In this document: in pieces, positions 56,074 through 64,000 of the stretch
Numbering within the stretch: position 1 is the first letter of the stretch
How the letters are laid out: each line of letters starts with the position of its first letter
DNA from: Pseudoalteromonas aliena SW19
GTDB lineage: Bacteria > Pseudomonadota > Gammaproteobacteria > Enterobacterales > Alteromonadaceae
DNA length: 64,000 nucleotides
Direction of reading: 5' to 3'
NCBI RefSeq assembly: GCF_014905615.1
Contig: NZ_AQGU01000028.1
Location: 62,001 to 126,000 of the forward strand
Program-made: the position numbers and the translations under genes
Notes under the pieces: generated by a model
The model's input: the letters and a program-made list of their open reading frames with translations, nothing else
What the model was told of the DNA's origin: nothing
Databases searched by the model: none

Positions 56074-56858
56074 TAACGTGTCTCTAGACTAAAAAGTTGA
56101 TAGAAGTTTTCTGTAGTTTGCTTTGCTATTATCTTTTCATCTATTTGGTAAAGTTGAGCCAGTGTTTGGCAAACATAGGGTAGTAATGAAGGTTCATTTT
56201 TACGTGATTTGGGTTTAGGTTTAACTGTACGTGGAATTAAAAATGGTGCATCAGTTTCAATTAACAACCGCTCTATTGGAATGCTTGGTATTAGCTTTTG
56301 CAGTTCTTTACCGCGCCTTTCGTCGCACACCCAGCCCGTAATGCCTATATAAAGCCCCAAATCTAAATAGCTTTGCAATGCATTAGCATCGCCGGTAAAA
56401 CAGTGTAATATTCCCCGCACGTTAAACTCTTTGAGAATAGCGAACATATCTTCAAAAGCATCACGTTCATGTAAATAAACAGGCAAATTTAAACTTTCAG
56501 CAAGCGCAAGTTGGCGCCTAAAGACGCTGCGTTGAGTATCTCTAGGTGAAAAGTCACGGTTATAATCCAATCCACATTCACCAATAGCGAGTACATGATT
56601 ATGGCTTGCTAGGTTGGTTAGCTGATTTTCTAGTTCCTCAGTCGCTGATTTTGCATCGTGAGGGTGTATACCCGCTGTAGAATACTGTTGAAACTTTATA
56701 GCAAGTTCAAGCGATTGCTTACTACTTGCTATATCACAGCCAATAATTAGCATATGACGAACACCAGCATCTTTTGCGCGATGCACAATATTGTAATGCT
56801 GATCATCAAATTGATGGTTGGTTAAATTAACCCCTGAATCAATTAAGGTATATGGCAT
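56073..56858 (-). CDS. tatD: TatD-family metal-dependent DNase
   Basis: A 261-residue metal-dependent nuclease of the TatD family, with 3'-5' exonuclease activity reported for E. coli TatD. It begins DSGVNLTNHQF, as in TatD proper, where other family members have a His-x-His. Other motifs are STAGIHPHDA, AIGECGLDYNRDF, YLHERDA, ILHCFTGDA, GITGWVCDERRG and LLIETDAPFL. Each end overlaps its neighbour by one base, so it is coupled to the small periplasmic protein before it and the cyclase after it. Confidence 0.93.
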   Translation of the reverse strand: MPYTLIDSGVNLTNHQFDDQHYNIVHRAKDAGVRHMLIIGCDIASSKQSLELAIKFQQYSTAGIHPHDAKSATEELENQLTNLASHNHVLAIGECGLDYNRDFSPRDTQRSVFRRQLALAESLNLPVYLHERDAFEDMFAILKEFNVRGILHCFTGDANALQSYLDLGLYIGITGWVCDERRGKELQKLIPSIPIERLLIETDAPFLIPRTVKPKPKSRKNEPSLLPYVCQTLAQLYQIDEKIIAKQTTENFYQLFSLETR

Positions 56859-57361
56859 TATTTAGTACGTTTAACGCGAATAGAGCGCTTTTGGCCATAT
56901 TTTACTAGTAAAAATGAGTTAAATACACCACGGCTAATTACAACAGTATCTGTTTTTTCTAAACGCATGCTATCTGAACCAATCTGACGCCACTGTTGAC
57001 CATTTTCTAGGTTGATGATTAACTCGCCATACGGAGCTTCTTTAATACTGCTTACTGCGGCTGTGATTTTATCGTCATTTTCTTTCGCTATTTCTTTATG
57101 CTCTAAACCAAAATCCTCATTTTTTATTTTTGTAGTATTCGCAATAGCTGTAACTGGAACTGGTGAGGTATTTTGTAGAGATTGTGTAGCTGCTGCTGGT
57201 TTGCTCAATGGCTTACCAGCCATAACATTGTCGTAGCAAAGTAAACGGTTAAAATCATTTTCAATAAATGTACACGCTTGAAGTGCCTGCAGGTTAATTT
57301 CATCAGCATGTGCTACAGGGATACTTAGTAAAGCTAATAATGGTAGTAGTTGTTTTTTCAT
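56858..57361 (-). CDS. Small exported protein of unknown function
   Basis: A 167-residue protein with a signal peptide (1-19, IPVAHA). The mature start has CTFIENDFNRLLCYDNVMAG, with two Cys that could form a disulfide; a C-x(n)-RLxCYD pattern occurs in several periplasmic families, including TagO-like ones. The C-terminal part, with QQWRQIGSDSMRLEKTDTVV and SIRVKRTK, resembles an OB/SH3-like fold. I do not assign a function. It starts one base after the tatC stop and overlaps tatD by one base, so it is firmly within this operon. Confidence 0.7.
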   Translation of the reverse strand: MKKQLLPLLALLSIPVAHADEINLQALQACTFIENDFNRLLCYDNVMAGKPLSKPAAATQSLQNTSPVPVTAIANTTKIKNEDFGLEHKEIAKENDDKITAAVSSIKEAPYGELIINLENGQQWRQIGSDSMRLEKTDTVVISRGVFNSFLLVKYGQKRSIRVKRTK

Positions 57362-57362
57362 T

Positions 57363-58103
57363 TTATTCCTCAGATTCTTGTTGTGGTTTAACGGTATAAA
57401 ATTTCGCTAGAATTAAACCTAGCTCAAACAAAATTAACATGGGTATCGCTAATAATGTCTGTGATAACACATCGGGTGGTGTTAAAAACATAGCTAATAC
57501 AAAAACGCCTACGATAATATAAGGGCGTTTCTCTTTTAAGCTTTGCGTTGTTGTTGCACCGCTCCAACATAAAAGCATAATGGCTACTGGTATTTCAAAG
57601 GCAATGCCAAATGCAAAAAATAATTTTAATACAAAACTCAAATAACTACTTATATCGGGCGCAAGAGTCATCATCTCAGGGCCTGTACTTGTAAAAAAGC
57701 CCAAAATAATAGGTAATACTGCGAAGTAGCAAAATGCAATGCCACTATAAAATAAAATAATACTAGAGGCGAGTATGGGCATGAGCATACGTTTTTCGTG
57801 CTGGTATAAACCAGGTGCTATAAATCCCCAGATTTGATGCAGTATCCACGGAATAGATCCAAATAAAGCCACAAATAATGTCAGTTTAAAGGGAGCAAAA
57901 AACGGTGCTGTTACATCGGTTGCAATCATCGTCGCGGTACTTGGTAAGTGCGAAACCAATGGTGCTGCGACAAATGTATAGATATCGTTTGAAAAATACG
58001 CAATGGCAATAAAAATAGCTAAAATACTTAATAGCGATTTAATGAGCCGGTCGCGCAACTCAATTAAATGAGCAACAAACCCTGATTTTACTTCCTCAGT
58101 CAT
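57363..58103 (-). CDS. tatC: Sec-independent protein translocase TatC
   Basis: A 246-residue inner-membrane protein with six helices that recognises twin-arginine signal peptides. The N-terminal HLIELRDRLIKSLL and the segment FGSIPWILHQIWGFIAPGLYQHEKR (about 80-104) are the family signature; GIAFEIPVAI appears in helix 4. It follows tatB by 67 bases and precedes the small exported protein by one base. Confidence 0.95.
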   Translation of the reverse strand: MTEEVKSGFVAHLIELRDRLIKSLLSILAIFIAIAYFSNDIYTFVAAPLVSHLPSTATMIATDVTAPFFAPFKLTLFVALFGSIPWILHQIWGFIAPGLYQHEKRMLMPILASSIILFYSGIAFCYFAVLPIILGFFTSTGPEMMTLAPDISSYLSFVLKLFFAFGIAFEIPVAIMLLCWSGATTTQSLKEKRPYIIVGVFVLAMFLTPPDVLSQTLLAIPMLILFELGLILAKFYTVKPQQESEE

Positions 58104-58170
58104 TACTTCTTATACCATATAAATAAGTTGACCAAATTGAGAGTGGTTAGTTTCACTTTTTTTCATCAAC

Positions 58171-58485
58171 TTAGTGGTTATTGGGTTTTTCTATGTGATC
58201 TTTTTTATAGCTGTGGGTTACTGATTGTGCGGCCTGCTGTAGCTCACTTAACGAACTTTGTAGTTCAGGGCTTAGATCTTTTAAATTTTGTTGCTCAGCT
58301 TTTTTAAGATTTTCGTGTAATTCGTGAACACGCAATTCTTCACTTACTTCGGCTTTCACTGAGTTTGCTAAAGATTTAGCTGTTTTTATCCAGCGACTCA
58401 CCGTTCTAATAGCGACAGGTAAACGCTCAGGGCCTAATACGACTAAGCCAACAATTAAAACAATAACAAGCTCCCACATACCCAT
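58171..58485 (-). CDS. tatB: Sec-independent protein translocase TatB
   Basis: A 104-residue protein with one N-terminal helix (MGMWELVIVLIVGLVVLGPERLP, about 1-20; shown in part), the GPERLP hinge and an amphipathic helix (about 22-60), followed by a polar tail. With TatC it forms the substrate receptor. It starts five bases after the tatA stop. Confidence 0.93.
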   Translation of the reverse strand: MGMWELVIVLIVGLVVLGPERLPVAIRTVSRWIKTAKSLANSVKAEVSEELRVHELHENLKKAEQQNLKDLSPELQSSLSELQQAAQSVTHSYKKDHIEKPNNH

Positions 58486-58490
58486 GCTAA

Positions 58491-58733
58491 TTAAGCCTTA
58501 TTATTATCTTTGGTTTTGTCAGTATTGGTAGACTCAGTAGGTGTTGCGTTTTCTGATTTTTGAATTTGCTCAGCCATATCTTTATCTACGTCTTTATCAT
58601 CAGATATAGCTTTTTTAAACCCTTTAACTGCACCGCCTAAATCACTACCCATGCCGCGTAATTTCTTTGTGCCAAAAAGTACAACGATTATCGCTAAAAC
58701 AACCAGTAATTGCCAAATACCCATATTGCCCAT
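58491..58733 (-). CDS. tatA: Sec-independent protein translocase TatA
   Basis: An 80-residue protein with the family N-terminus [18 protein letters not shown], the [23 protein letters not shown] hinge and amphipathic helix (shown in two parts), and an acidic tail. It forms the pore-like part of the twin-arginine system. I choose the ATG at 58733, which has GGAG six bases before it; a TTG at 58745 keeps the frame open. tatB and tatC follow. Confidence 0.93.
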   Translation of the reverse strand: MGNMGIWQLLVVLAIIVVLFGTKKLRGMGSDLGGAVKGFKKAISDDKDVDKDMAEQIQKSENATPTESTNTDKTKDNNKA

Positions 58734-58813
58734 GGTTTTCTCCAATATATAAAACGGTTAAATGTATATTTTAAATACTAATTATACGCCGACTAGCGTA
58801 AATAGCACTTAGT

Positions 58814-60415
58814 TTATTCGCTGCGCCATGCTGCTATAAAACCTACTATTGAGCAAGAAATTGCAATACTTGCAGCAACTAAATCATGCTGTAAATAACA
58901 AAGTGCCGACATGATCATCGTTGCACTCGCAAACAAACTTAACACTAACGGTTTATGAGATGCCTTTTGAATATGCATTTGAGCTTGAGGTGTTCGTTTT
59001 AAATTTTGATAAATTAAATCAGGTAATTCAGGCATTTTTTCTGCCCAAAAAGGTAAATTAGCATACATCTTTTTTAGTACTGATAACGGACCAACTTGCT
59101 GCTTTACCCAATCTTCTAAAAAGGGCTTAGCTGTTTTCCATAAATCTAGCTGTGGATAAAGTTGGCGGCCTAAACCTTCAACATACAGTAGTGTTTTTTG
59201 CAGTAAGACTAATTGCGGTTGTACCTGCATATTAAAACGGCGAGCAGTATTGAATAAATTAACAAGTACATGACCAAACGAAATTTCGGCTAAAGGCTTA
59301 TTAAATATAGGCTCGCAGACAGTACGAATTGCAAATTCAAATTCTTCAATGCTGGTGTCGGCTGGCACCCAGCCTGAATCGACATGCAGCTGTGCAACTT
59401 GGCGATAATCTCGATTAAAAAAGGCGATAAAGTTTTCAGCTAAATAGCGTTTGTCTTCTTTATTCAGTGTGCCAACAATGCCGCAGTCGATGCCAATATA
59501 TTTTGGGTTTTCAGGATGCTCACGAGATACAAAAATATTGCCAGGATGCATGTCAGCATGAAAAAAACTGTCTCTAAATACTTGTGTAAAAAACACCTCT
59601 ACGCCACGTTCCGCAAGTAATTTCATATTAGTGTTTTGTGCTAATAATGCATCGGTATCTGATACGGGAATACCGTAAATGCGCTCCATCACCAATATAT
59701 TATGACGACTGTAATCACTATACACAGCAGGGATATAAAGCGAGTCAGAGTCTTCAAAGTTACGCTTAAGCTGAATACCATTAGCTCCTTCGCGCATTAA
59801 GTCGAGCTCATCGAGCAGCGTTTTCTTATATTCTTTAACAACCTCTACTGGGCGTAGACGTTTTGACTCATTGTGTACTGTGGCAAGTACCTTGGCGAGC
59901 TTTTCCATTAACGCTAAATCGGCATTAATTTGCTCATGAATATTAGGTCGGATAACTTTAATGACGACATCTTGTGCAATGCTTTGATCGTCAATTAATT
60001 TAGCTGTATGTACTTGTGCTATTGATGCTGAGGCCAGTGGTGTTTGCGAAAACTCACTAAATAACTCGCTAATATCATTTATACCAAGGGATTTTTCTAT
60101 AATTTTTTGTGCAAGTTCACCTTCAAAAGGTTGTACTTGATCTTGTAAAAATGCGAGCTCTAGAGCGATATCGTGCGGTAGTAAATCGCGCCGAGTAGAA
60201 AGCATTTGACCAAATTTAATCCACACAGGCCCAAGTTCTTGTAATGCTAAGCGTAAACGCAAACCTGCTGGTTTTTCTTTATGTTGATTGCGCAACCAAA
60301 ATAAGCTGCCTCGTGCAATTTTGGCAAACCAAGGCGTTTTATGTTTAGGAACTAACTCATCCAACCCGTAGCTAAGCAGTGTTTTAGTGATGTAATACAA
60401 TCGTGCAGTCGACAC
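58814..60415 (-). CDS. ubiB: UbiB, ubiquinone biosynthesis atypical kinase
   Basis: A 533-residue atypical kinase-like protein required for ubiquinone synthesis. [19 protein letters not shown] (about 50-68) holds the KxGQ motif, followed by [26 protein letters not shown] and IGIDCGIVG, the altered kinase motifs of this family. Two C-terminal helices (about 487-530) anchor it in the membrane. It follows ubiJ by nine bases and lies before tatA, the usual order in gammaproteobacteria. Confidence 0.95.
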   Translation of the reverse strand: MSTARLYYITKTLLSYGLDELVPKHKTPWFAKIARGSLFWLRNQHKEKPAGLRLRLALQELGPVWIKFGQMLSTRRDLLPHDIALELAFLQDQVQPFEGELAQKIIEKSLGINDISELFSEFSQTPLASASIAQVHTAKLIDDQSIAQDVVIKVIRPNIHEQINADLALMEKLAKVLATVHNESKRLRPVEVVKEYKKTLLDELDLMREGANGIQLKRNFEDSDSLYIPAVYSDYSRHNILVMERIYGIPVSDTDALLAQNTNMKLLAERGVEVFFTQVFRDSFFHADMHPGNIFVSREHPENPKYIGIDCGIVGTLNKEDKRYLAENFIAFFNRDYRQVAQLHVDSGWVPADTSIEEFEFAIRTVCEPIFNKPLAEISFGHVLVNLFNTARRFNMQVQPQLVLLQKTLLYVEGLGRQLYPQLDLWKTAKPFLEDWVKQQVGPLSVLKKMYANLPFWAEKMPELPDLIYQNLKRTPQAQMHIQKASHKPLVLSLFASATMIMSALCYLQHDLVAASIAISCSIVGFIAAWRSE

Positions 60416-60424
60416 AAAAAATCC

Positions 60425-61099
60425 TTAGCGAGTTTTAATGTTTAGGAGGGCGTTTATACGCTGTTCAACAACAGCAACTTGACTTTTAAGTACTCGGTTT
60501 TGTTGTTTAAATTGCTCAAGTTCTAATGGATGAATCGTAATAGCAAGCTCATCTTGACATAAACTGGTAAGTGTAGTGCTTAACTGTTTTTTTACTTTAC
60601 TGCCTTGCTGCTTAAGCGAGGTTAATTGTAAATACAGTTGCTGGGCTGGCGCATCGCCAATATGCTTTGATAGCTGTTCTGGCCAATCAATATCTAAACT
60701 AGAGAATGCATTACTGTAGGTTTGAGCAATATGTAAATCGCCTTGCAAATCGAGTTTGTCTTGGCGTATAAGCTGCGTAAGCATCGCTGGATTTTTGAGT
60801 GCAATGAGCGTATCAATATCAGCGCTAATCATACAATCAGCATTGTCGCTGTTTTGCGCCGAATATAAATGCAGTTTATCATCAGCGAAAACAAGTTGAA
60901 TTGTTTGTTGCCAATCTCTCACTTCAATAACTAAGCGCTGTTGCTTAACAGCGTTTAGTTTTGGCAAAAGCTGTGGGTCGAGTTTGAGTGCTTGATTCAG
61001 TACGCGCTCAATAAGCGAAAGTACAAAGTTTGGTAGCATAAAAAAAGTAGATGTATCAAGTGCATCATTATTTTTTTCAGTTGCTTGTTCAAGCACCAT
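60425..61099 (-). CDS. ubiJ: UbiJ, ubiquinone biosynthesis accessory factor
   Basis: A 224-residue protein with an SCP2-type lipid-binding domain (about 25-125) and a C-terminal coiled coil (about 180-220). UbiJ with UbiK organises the soluble ubiquinone synthesis complex. I place the start at the ATG at 61099 (MVLEQATEK), 13 bases after the ubiE stop with AAGG/GAGAG before it; the frame is open to 61150 inside ubiE. It lies between ubiE and ubiB as expected. Confidence 0.88.
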   Translation of the reverse strand: MVLEQATEKNNDALDTSTFFMLPNFVLSLIERVLNQALKLDPQLLPKLNAVKQQRLVIEVRDWQQTIQLVFADDKLHLYSAQNSDNADCMISADIDTLIALKNPAMLTQLIRQDKLDLQGDLHIAQTYSNAFSSLDIDWPEQLSKHIGDAPAQQLYLQLTSLKQQGSKVKKQLSTTLTSLCQDELAITIHPLELEQFKQQNRVLKSQVAVVEQRINALLNIKTR

Positions 61100-61112
61100 A
61101 TCACTCTCTGCC

Positions 61113-61868
61113 TTAGTATTTAAAACCACGGTGAAGTGCAACAATACCACCTGTTAGGTTTTGATAAGTTGTTTGTTCAAAGCCAGCTTCATCCATCATT
61201 GTCTTTAACGTATCTTGGTCTGGGTGCATACGAATAGATTCAGCTAAATATTTGTACGACTCGCTGTCATTAGCCACTAGTTTGCCCATTGTTGGCAATA
61301 AATTGAATGAGTAAAAATCGTAGGCTTTACTGAGTATTTCATGCTCAGGTTTTGAAAACTCGAGGACCAACAAACGGCCACCCGGCTTTAAAATTCGGTA
61401 CATAGAACGAAGAGCTTTGTCTTTATCGGTTACATTACGTAAACCAAAAGCGATAGTGATCACATCAAAGCTGTTATCTGGGAATGGCAGCATTTCAGCA
61501 TTCATTTGCACGTAGTCGATATTGCCTACTAAACCAAGGTTATGCAGTTTCTCACGACCAACTTTTAGCATAGAAGAGTTAATATCGCCTAAAACAACTT
61601 GGCCGGTTTCACCCACTAGTTGGCTAAATTTAGCCGTTAAATCGCCTGTACCACCAGCTAAATCAAGAACATGATGGCCTTTACGTACACCAGAGCTCGC
61701 AATGGTTTGGCGTTTCCATAAGCGATGCACACCAAAAGACATCAGATCGTTCATCACGTCGTATTTTGCTGCTACTGAGTGAAATACATCTGCAACCAAT
61801 GATGCTTTATCGTCTTCAGCTACTGTTTTATAGCCAAAATGCGTGGTCTTTTCTGGTGTCTCGTTCAT
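61113..61868 (-). CDS. ubiE: UbiE, ubiquinone/menaquinone C-methyltransferase
   Basis: A 251-residue S-adenosylmethionine-dependent methyltransferase acting in ubiquinone and menaquinone synthesis. Family marks are [26 protein letters not shown], the SAM motif [24 protein letters not shown] and LEFSKPEHE. It is the first gene of the ubi-tat-hem block; the degenerate GGDEF gene ends 82 bases upstream on the same strand. Confidence 0.95.
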   Translation of the reverse strand: MNETPEKTTHFGYKTVAEDDKASLVADVFHSVAAKYDVMNDLMSFGVHRLWKRQTIASSGVRKGHHVLDLAGGTGDLTAKFSQLVGETGQVVLGDINSSMLKVGREKLHNLGLVGNIDYVQMNAEMLPFPDNSFDVITIAFGLRNVTDKDKALRSMYRILKPGGRLLVLEFSKPEHEILSKAYDFYSFNLLPTMGKLVANDSESYKYLAESIRMHPDQDTLKTMMDEAGFEQTTYQNLTGGIVALHRGFKY

Positions 61869-61950
61869 GATTAATCCTATCGTGGCAATAGAGCTTAGTG
61901 TACTTTATTGTGCTGTATGGGTGCAATTTGAATATGATCTACCAGGTGAT

Positions 61951-63027
61951 TTAATGCCCAGCTGTAAAACAGCTTTGTCCAAGTGAACGGGCTTTAAAGG
62001 CTGCTTGAGATGCTTTTTTTGCAAGTTGATTAAAGTTGTCTACCAAGTCATGTTGTGCAATACCTAACGATAAATTAATAGCTGGGAATTTAATGCCGCT
62101 TTTTGAGCTTACAAAACGTAACTTCTCTACCCCATTACGTACCTTTTCGGCGATTAATGTCGCTGTTTCAGGATCGATATCAGTAAGTAATACGGTAAAT
62201 TGATCTTTTGCTGTTCGACCCGCTAAGCCACTTTGAAATACATATTTTTGTACTTGTTTAGCTACTTTATTTAAAATAACCTCACTGATCATGTCACCAT
62301 AATTATCGGTAAAGTGGTCAAGGTTATCTATTTGTATTGCAATGGCGCAAATAGATTTTTCTTGATTAGTCCATAGTTGCGTTTGCTGTGTTAAGTAGTG
62401 GCGTTTATAAAGCCCTGTTTGACTATCAACAATATGCTCTTTGCGAAGTTGGGTAAGCTGTTTTTGGGTTTTATTATGTAACTGTTTAGCCTTACTCAAT
62501 TCTTGTTGAAACTTTTTTTGCTGCTTAAGCAAAGCGTTTGTCTGCTCGCTGAGAGTTTTTAGTGCAAGGCGGCTTTGCTCTACATTATTTTCATCAAAAC
62601 TATGTACGCATTCATTTACGTGGTCAGCAAAACGAACAATTTGCTTTTCTGTATTGTGTGCACTTAACGAGAGGGAATTTATTACAACATCAACATTTTG
62701 AATGATTGATGCTTGTTTTGTATGCCCTAAATTTAAAAATTCAAAGTATAGATGCTCGATTAAAATACTATCTATGTATTCATCTTCAGCAATCTTACGA
62801 TCTACTTCATTATTCAGCGCACTATTTATTTGGCTAATATAGGTATAAACAACCTGAAAATTAAGTGGTGTAGGGGGTAGAGCATAACGCTCTAAAAACA
62901 TACACACTTTAGTCATTTTTTCTTGTGCTACAGCCATGGAGTCATGGAACATCATTTGTAAATACCAACTAAGTACATGCAAGTGCCAATTAAAATAACT
63001 CAATCCTTGAGGTGGTTTTGCATCCAA
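61951..63027 (-). CDS. GGDEF-domain protein with degenerate active site
   Basis: A 358-residue cytoplasmic protein. Residues about 15-150 form an all-helical region of unknown type, about 155-200 is a coiled coil, and about 201-355 is a GGDEF domain (DSQTGLYKRHYL, IDNLDHFTDNYGD). The active-site loop reads RTAKDQF (271-277) instead of RGGDEF, so cyclase activity is unlikely; it may sense cyclic di-GMP or GTP or act through contacts. It lies upstream of ubiE. I see no other GGDEF-related gene next to it. Confidence 0.85.
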   Translation of the reverse strand: MDAKPPQGLSYFNWHLHVLSWYLQMMFHDSMAVAQEKMTKVCMFLERYALPPTPLNFQVVYTYISQINSALNNEVDRKIAEDEYIDSILIEHLYFEFLNLGHTKQASIIQNVDVVINSLSLSAHNTEKQIVRFADHVNECVHSFDENNVEQSRLALKTLSEQTNALLKQQKKFQQELSKAKQLHNKTQKQLTQLRKEHIVDSQTGLYKRHYLTQQTQLWTNQEKSICAIAIQIDNLDHFTDNYGDMISEVILNKVAKQVQKYVFQSGLAGRTAKDQFTVLLTDIDPETATLIAEKVRNGVEKLRFVSSKSGIKFPAINLSLGIAQHDLVDNFNQLAKKASQAAFKARSLGQSCFTAGH

Positions 63028-63122
63028 GCTTTTATTCTTTTTTACTACAGTAATCGTTATGGTTACTATTTAAAAGTAAAAACGGATACTTAGGAACTTA
63101 AATATTCATTTTGGCAACTTGA

Positions 63123-63175
63123 TAGCTGATTTTACCATCAATTTTAGCTTTTTTAAGCTAAAAATTAATCAGCTA
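63123..63175. repeat. Nested inverted repeat between divergent genes
   Basis: An outer pair, TAGCTGATT (63123-63131) and AATCAGCTA (63167-63175), encloses an inner perfect pair, TTTTAGCTT (63142-63150) and AAGCTAAAA (63155-63163). It lies between the GGDEF gene and the DUF885 gene and could be an operator or a structured leader. Confidence 0.55.
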
Positions 63176-63294
63176 AAGGCAATTGGCTAATGGGCGTGAG
63201 TTATATTGTAATACTGAACTTGGTCTCATTTACTTGCTATTTATTTGACCTTCGATATTTTTGTAAAATATATTATATCCTGAAGTTAATTATA

Positions 63295-64000
63295 ATGAGC
63301 CATTCTGTACTGCGACCACTACGCCAATCTTTTTTTTGTGGGGTGCTTTTATGCACGCTAAGTGCGTGCCAAATAACAACGTTCAATGCCGACCAACAGT
63401 TTACAAAAGTAGCGGGAAATATTGTTGATTACAGGCAAAGCATCAGCCCATACAGTAATTTAGAAGGGGTGGATGGTTATTTGTTAGCAAATTTGTCACC
63501 CGAGTTTTTAGCAAGAGAATATAACAACAAAATACAGTTACTTGCTGAACTAGATGTCATAAACGTTGAAAAATTAAGTGATGAGAATCAAATAAATTTC
63601 AGTATTATTAGAGCGCAAATACAAAATAGCGTTGATGAATATGTATTTAATGCACACTATATGCCGCTTACATCCGAGTATGGTTTTCATTCGGGCTTAT
63701 CGTACATCGTAAATAGCTCGCAGTATAAAACGCAGCAAAATTATCAAACTTATTTAGCACAATTAGTGCAAGTGCCTCGTTTTTTTGAACAAAATATCTA
63801 TTGGATGAAAAAAGGTCTCGAGACGGGTCTTACTCAGCCCCAAACTGTATTAAAAGGTTATGAAGAGTCAATTAGCGCCTACATAGTCGATGATGTGACG
63901 ACGTCTGAGTTTTATAAACCCTTTTTAACGAATACAGCAGGTTTAAGCGACAGTGAATTTAAAGCGCTACAGAAAAAAGCTGAAGTCATTATAAAAGAAA
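63295..64000 (+). CDS. DUF885-family lipoprotein (partial, runs off the window)
   Basis: The ATG at 63295 opens a frame that continues to the window edge (235 codons). The lipobox LLCTLSAC gives a lipidated Cys near residue 23. The visible part shows DUF885 features: SPYSNLEGVDGYL, FHSGLSYI, YLAQLVQVPRFFEQNIYWMKKG (in part), GLTQPQTVLKGYEESI and SEFYKPF. DUF885 proteins resemble zinc carboxypeptidase-like enzymes whose HExxH would lie further on, outside the window. Confidence 0.82.
   Translation, partial: MSHSVLRPLRQSFFCGVLLCTLSACQITTFNADQQFTKVAGNIVDYRQSISPYSNLEGVDGYLLANLSPEFLAREYNNKIQLLAELDVINVEKLSDENQINFSIIRAQIQNSVDEYVFNAHYMPLTSEYGFHSGLSYIVNSSQYKTQQNYQTYLAQLVQVPRFFEQNIYWMKKGLETGLTQPQTVLKGYEESISAYIVDDVTTSEFYKPFLTNTAGLSDSEFKALQKKAEVIIKE

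Overview
The window reads as chromosomal DNA of a marine gammaproteobacterium of the Alteromonadales, most likely Pseudoalteromonas. The grounds are low GC, two large TonB-dependent receptors, a second elongation factor G close to the Vibrio/Shewanella EF-G 2 type, opgGH, an RND pump, a GbpA-like chitin-binding fragment, the ubiE-ubiJ-ubiB-tatABC-tatD-hemB block, and many small intergenic repeats. No rRNA, tRNA, CRISPR array, prophage or complete insertion sequence was seen.

Layout. 0.0-7.8 kb (mostly minus): a TonB receptor, a Fur-box-headed run (PepSY-TM, DUF2271, DUF4198), a YbaN-like protein, a porin and a MarR regulator. 8.4-14.5 kb (plus): hexose-6-phosphate mutarotase, a YdbS/YdbT-like pair, and a large envelope protein joining a metallopeptidase domain, a beta-propeller and an outer-membrane barrel. 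14.5-21.4 kb: a transglutaminase-like/TPR lipoprotein behind a second Fur-box-headed PepSY protein, a PQ-loop protein, a PhzF protein and a secreted zinc protease. 21.7-29.2 kb: RND adaptor and pump, an orphan GbpA-like fragment and oligopeptidase B. 29.2-35.6 kb: a LytTR regulator divergent from a TonB receptor, dps with an OxyR-type site, a small membrane protein, a hydrolase and yaeQ. 35.6-41.4 kb is an accessory patch: palindrome cluster, frameshifted HKD-nuclease/helicase gene, decayed membrane-protein gene, small ORF, and a PIN + XRE/ImmA-IrrE pair that looks like a toxin-antitoxin module. 41.6-50.0 kb: ylqF, an sRNA locus, fusA2 and opgGH. 50.4-63.0 kb (all minus): extracellular nuclease, hemB, an active-type diguanylate cyclase, tatD, a small periplasmic protein, tatCBA, ubiB, ubiJ, ubiE and a GGDEF protein with a broken active site. 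The window ends inside a DUF885 lipoprotein gene.

Best find. Between ylqF and fusA2 the minus strand carries a near-consensus sigma70 promoter whose -10 lies inside a Fur box (14 of 15 positions), followed about 220 nt later by a strong intrinsic terminator. The predicted RNA contains ACATTGCTCA, the core of the iron-stress sRNA RyhB. With the Fur boxes at 5110 and 16908 this outlines a local iron-response network, and an OxyR-type site sits before dps.

At least four families of short dispersed elements (A-C about 270 bp, D 198 bp, E and F about 165 bp) fill the intergenic spaces. Several have terminal inverted repeats that differ between copies but still pair within each copy, and one pair lies in opposite orientation around opgGH.
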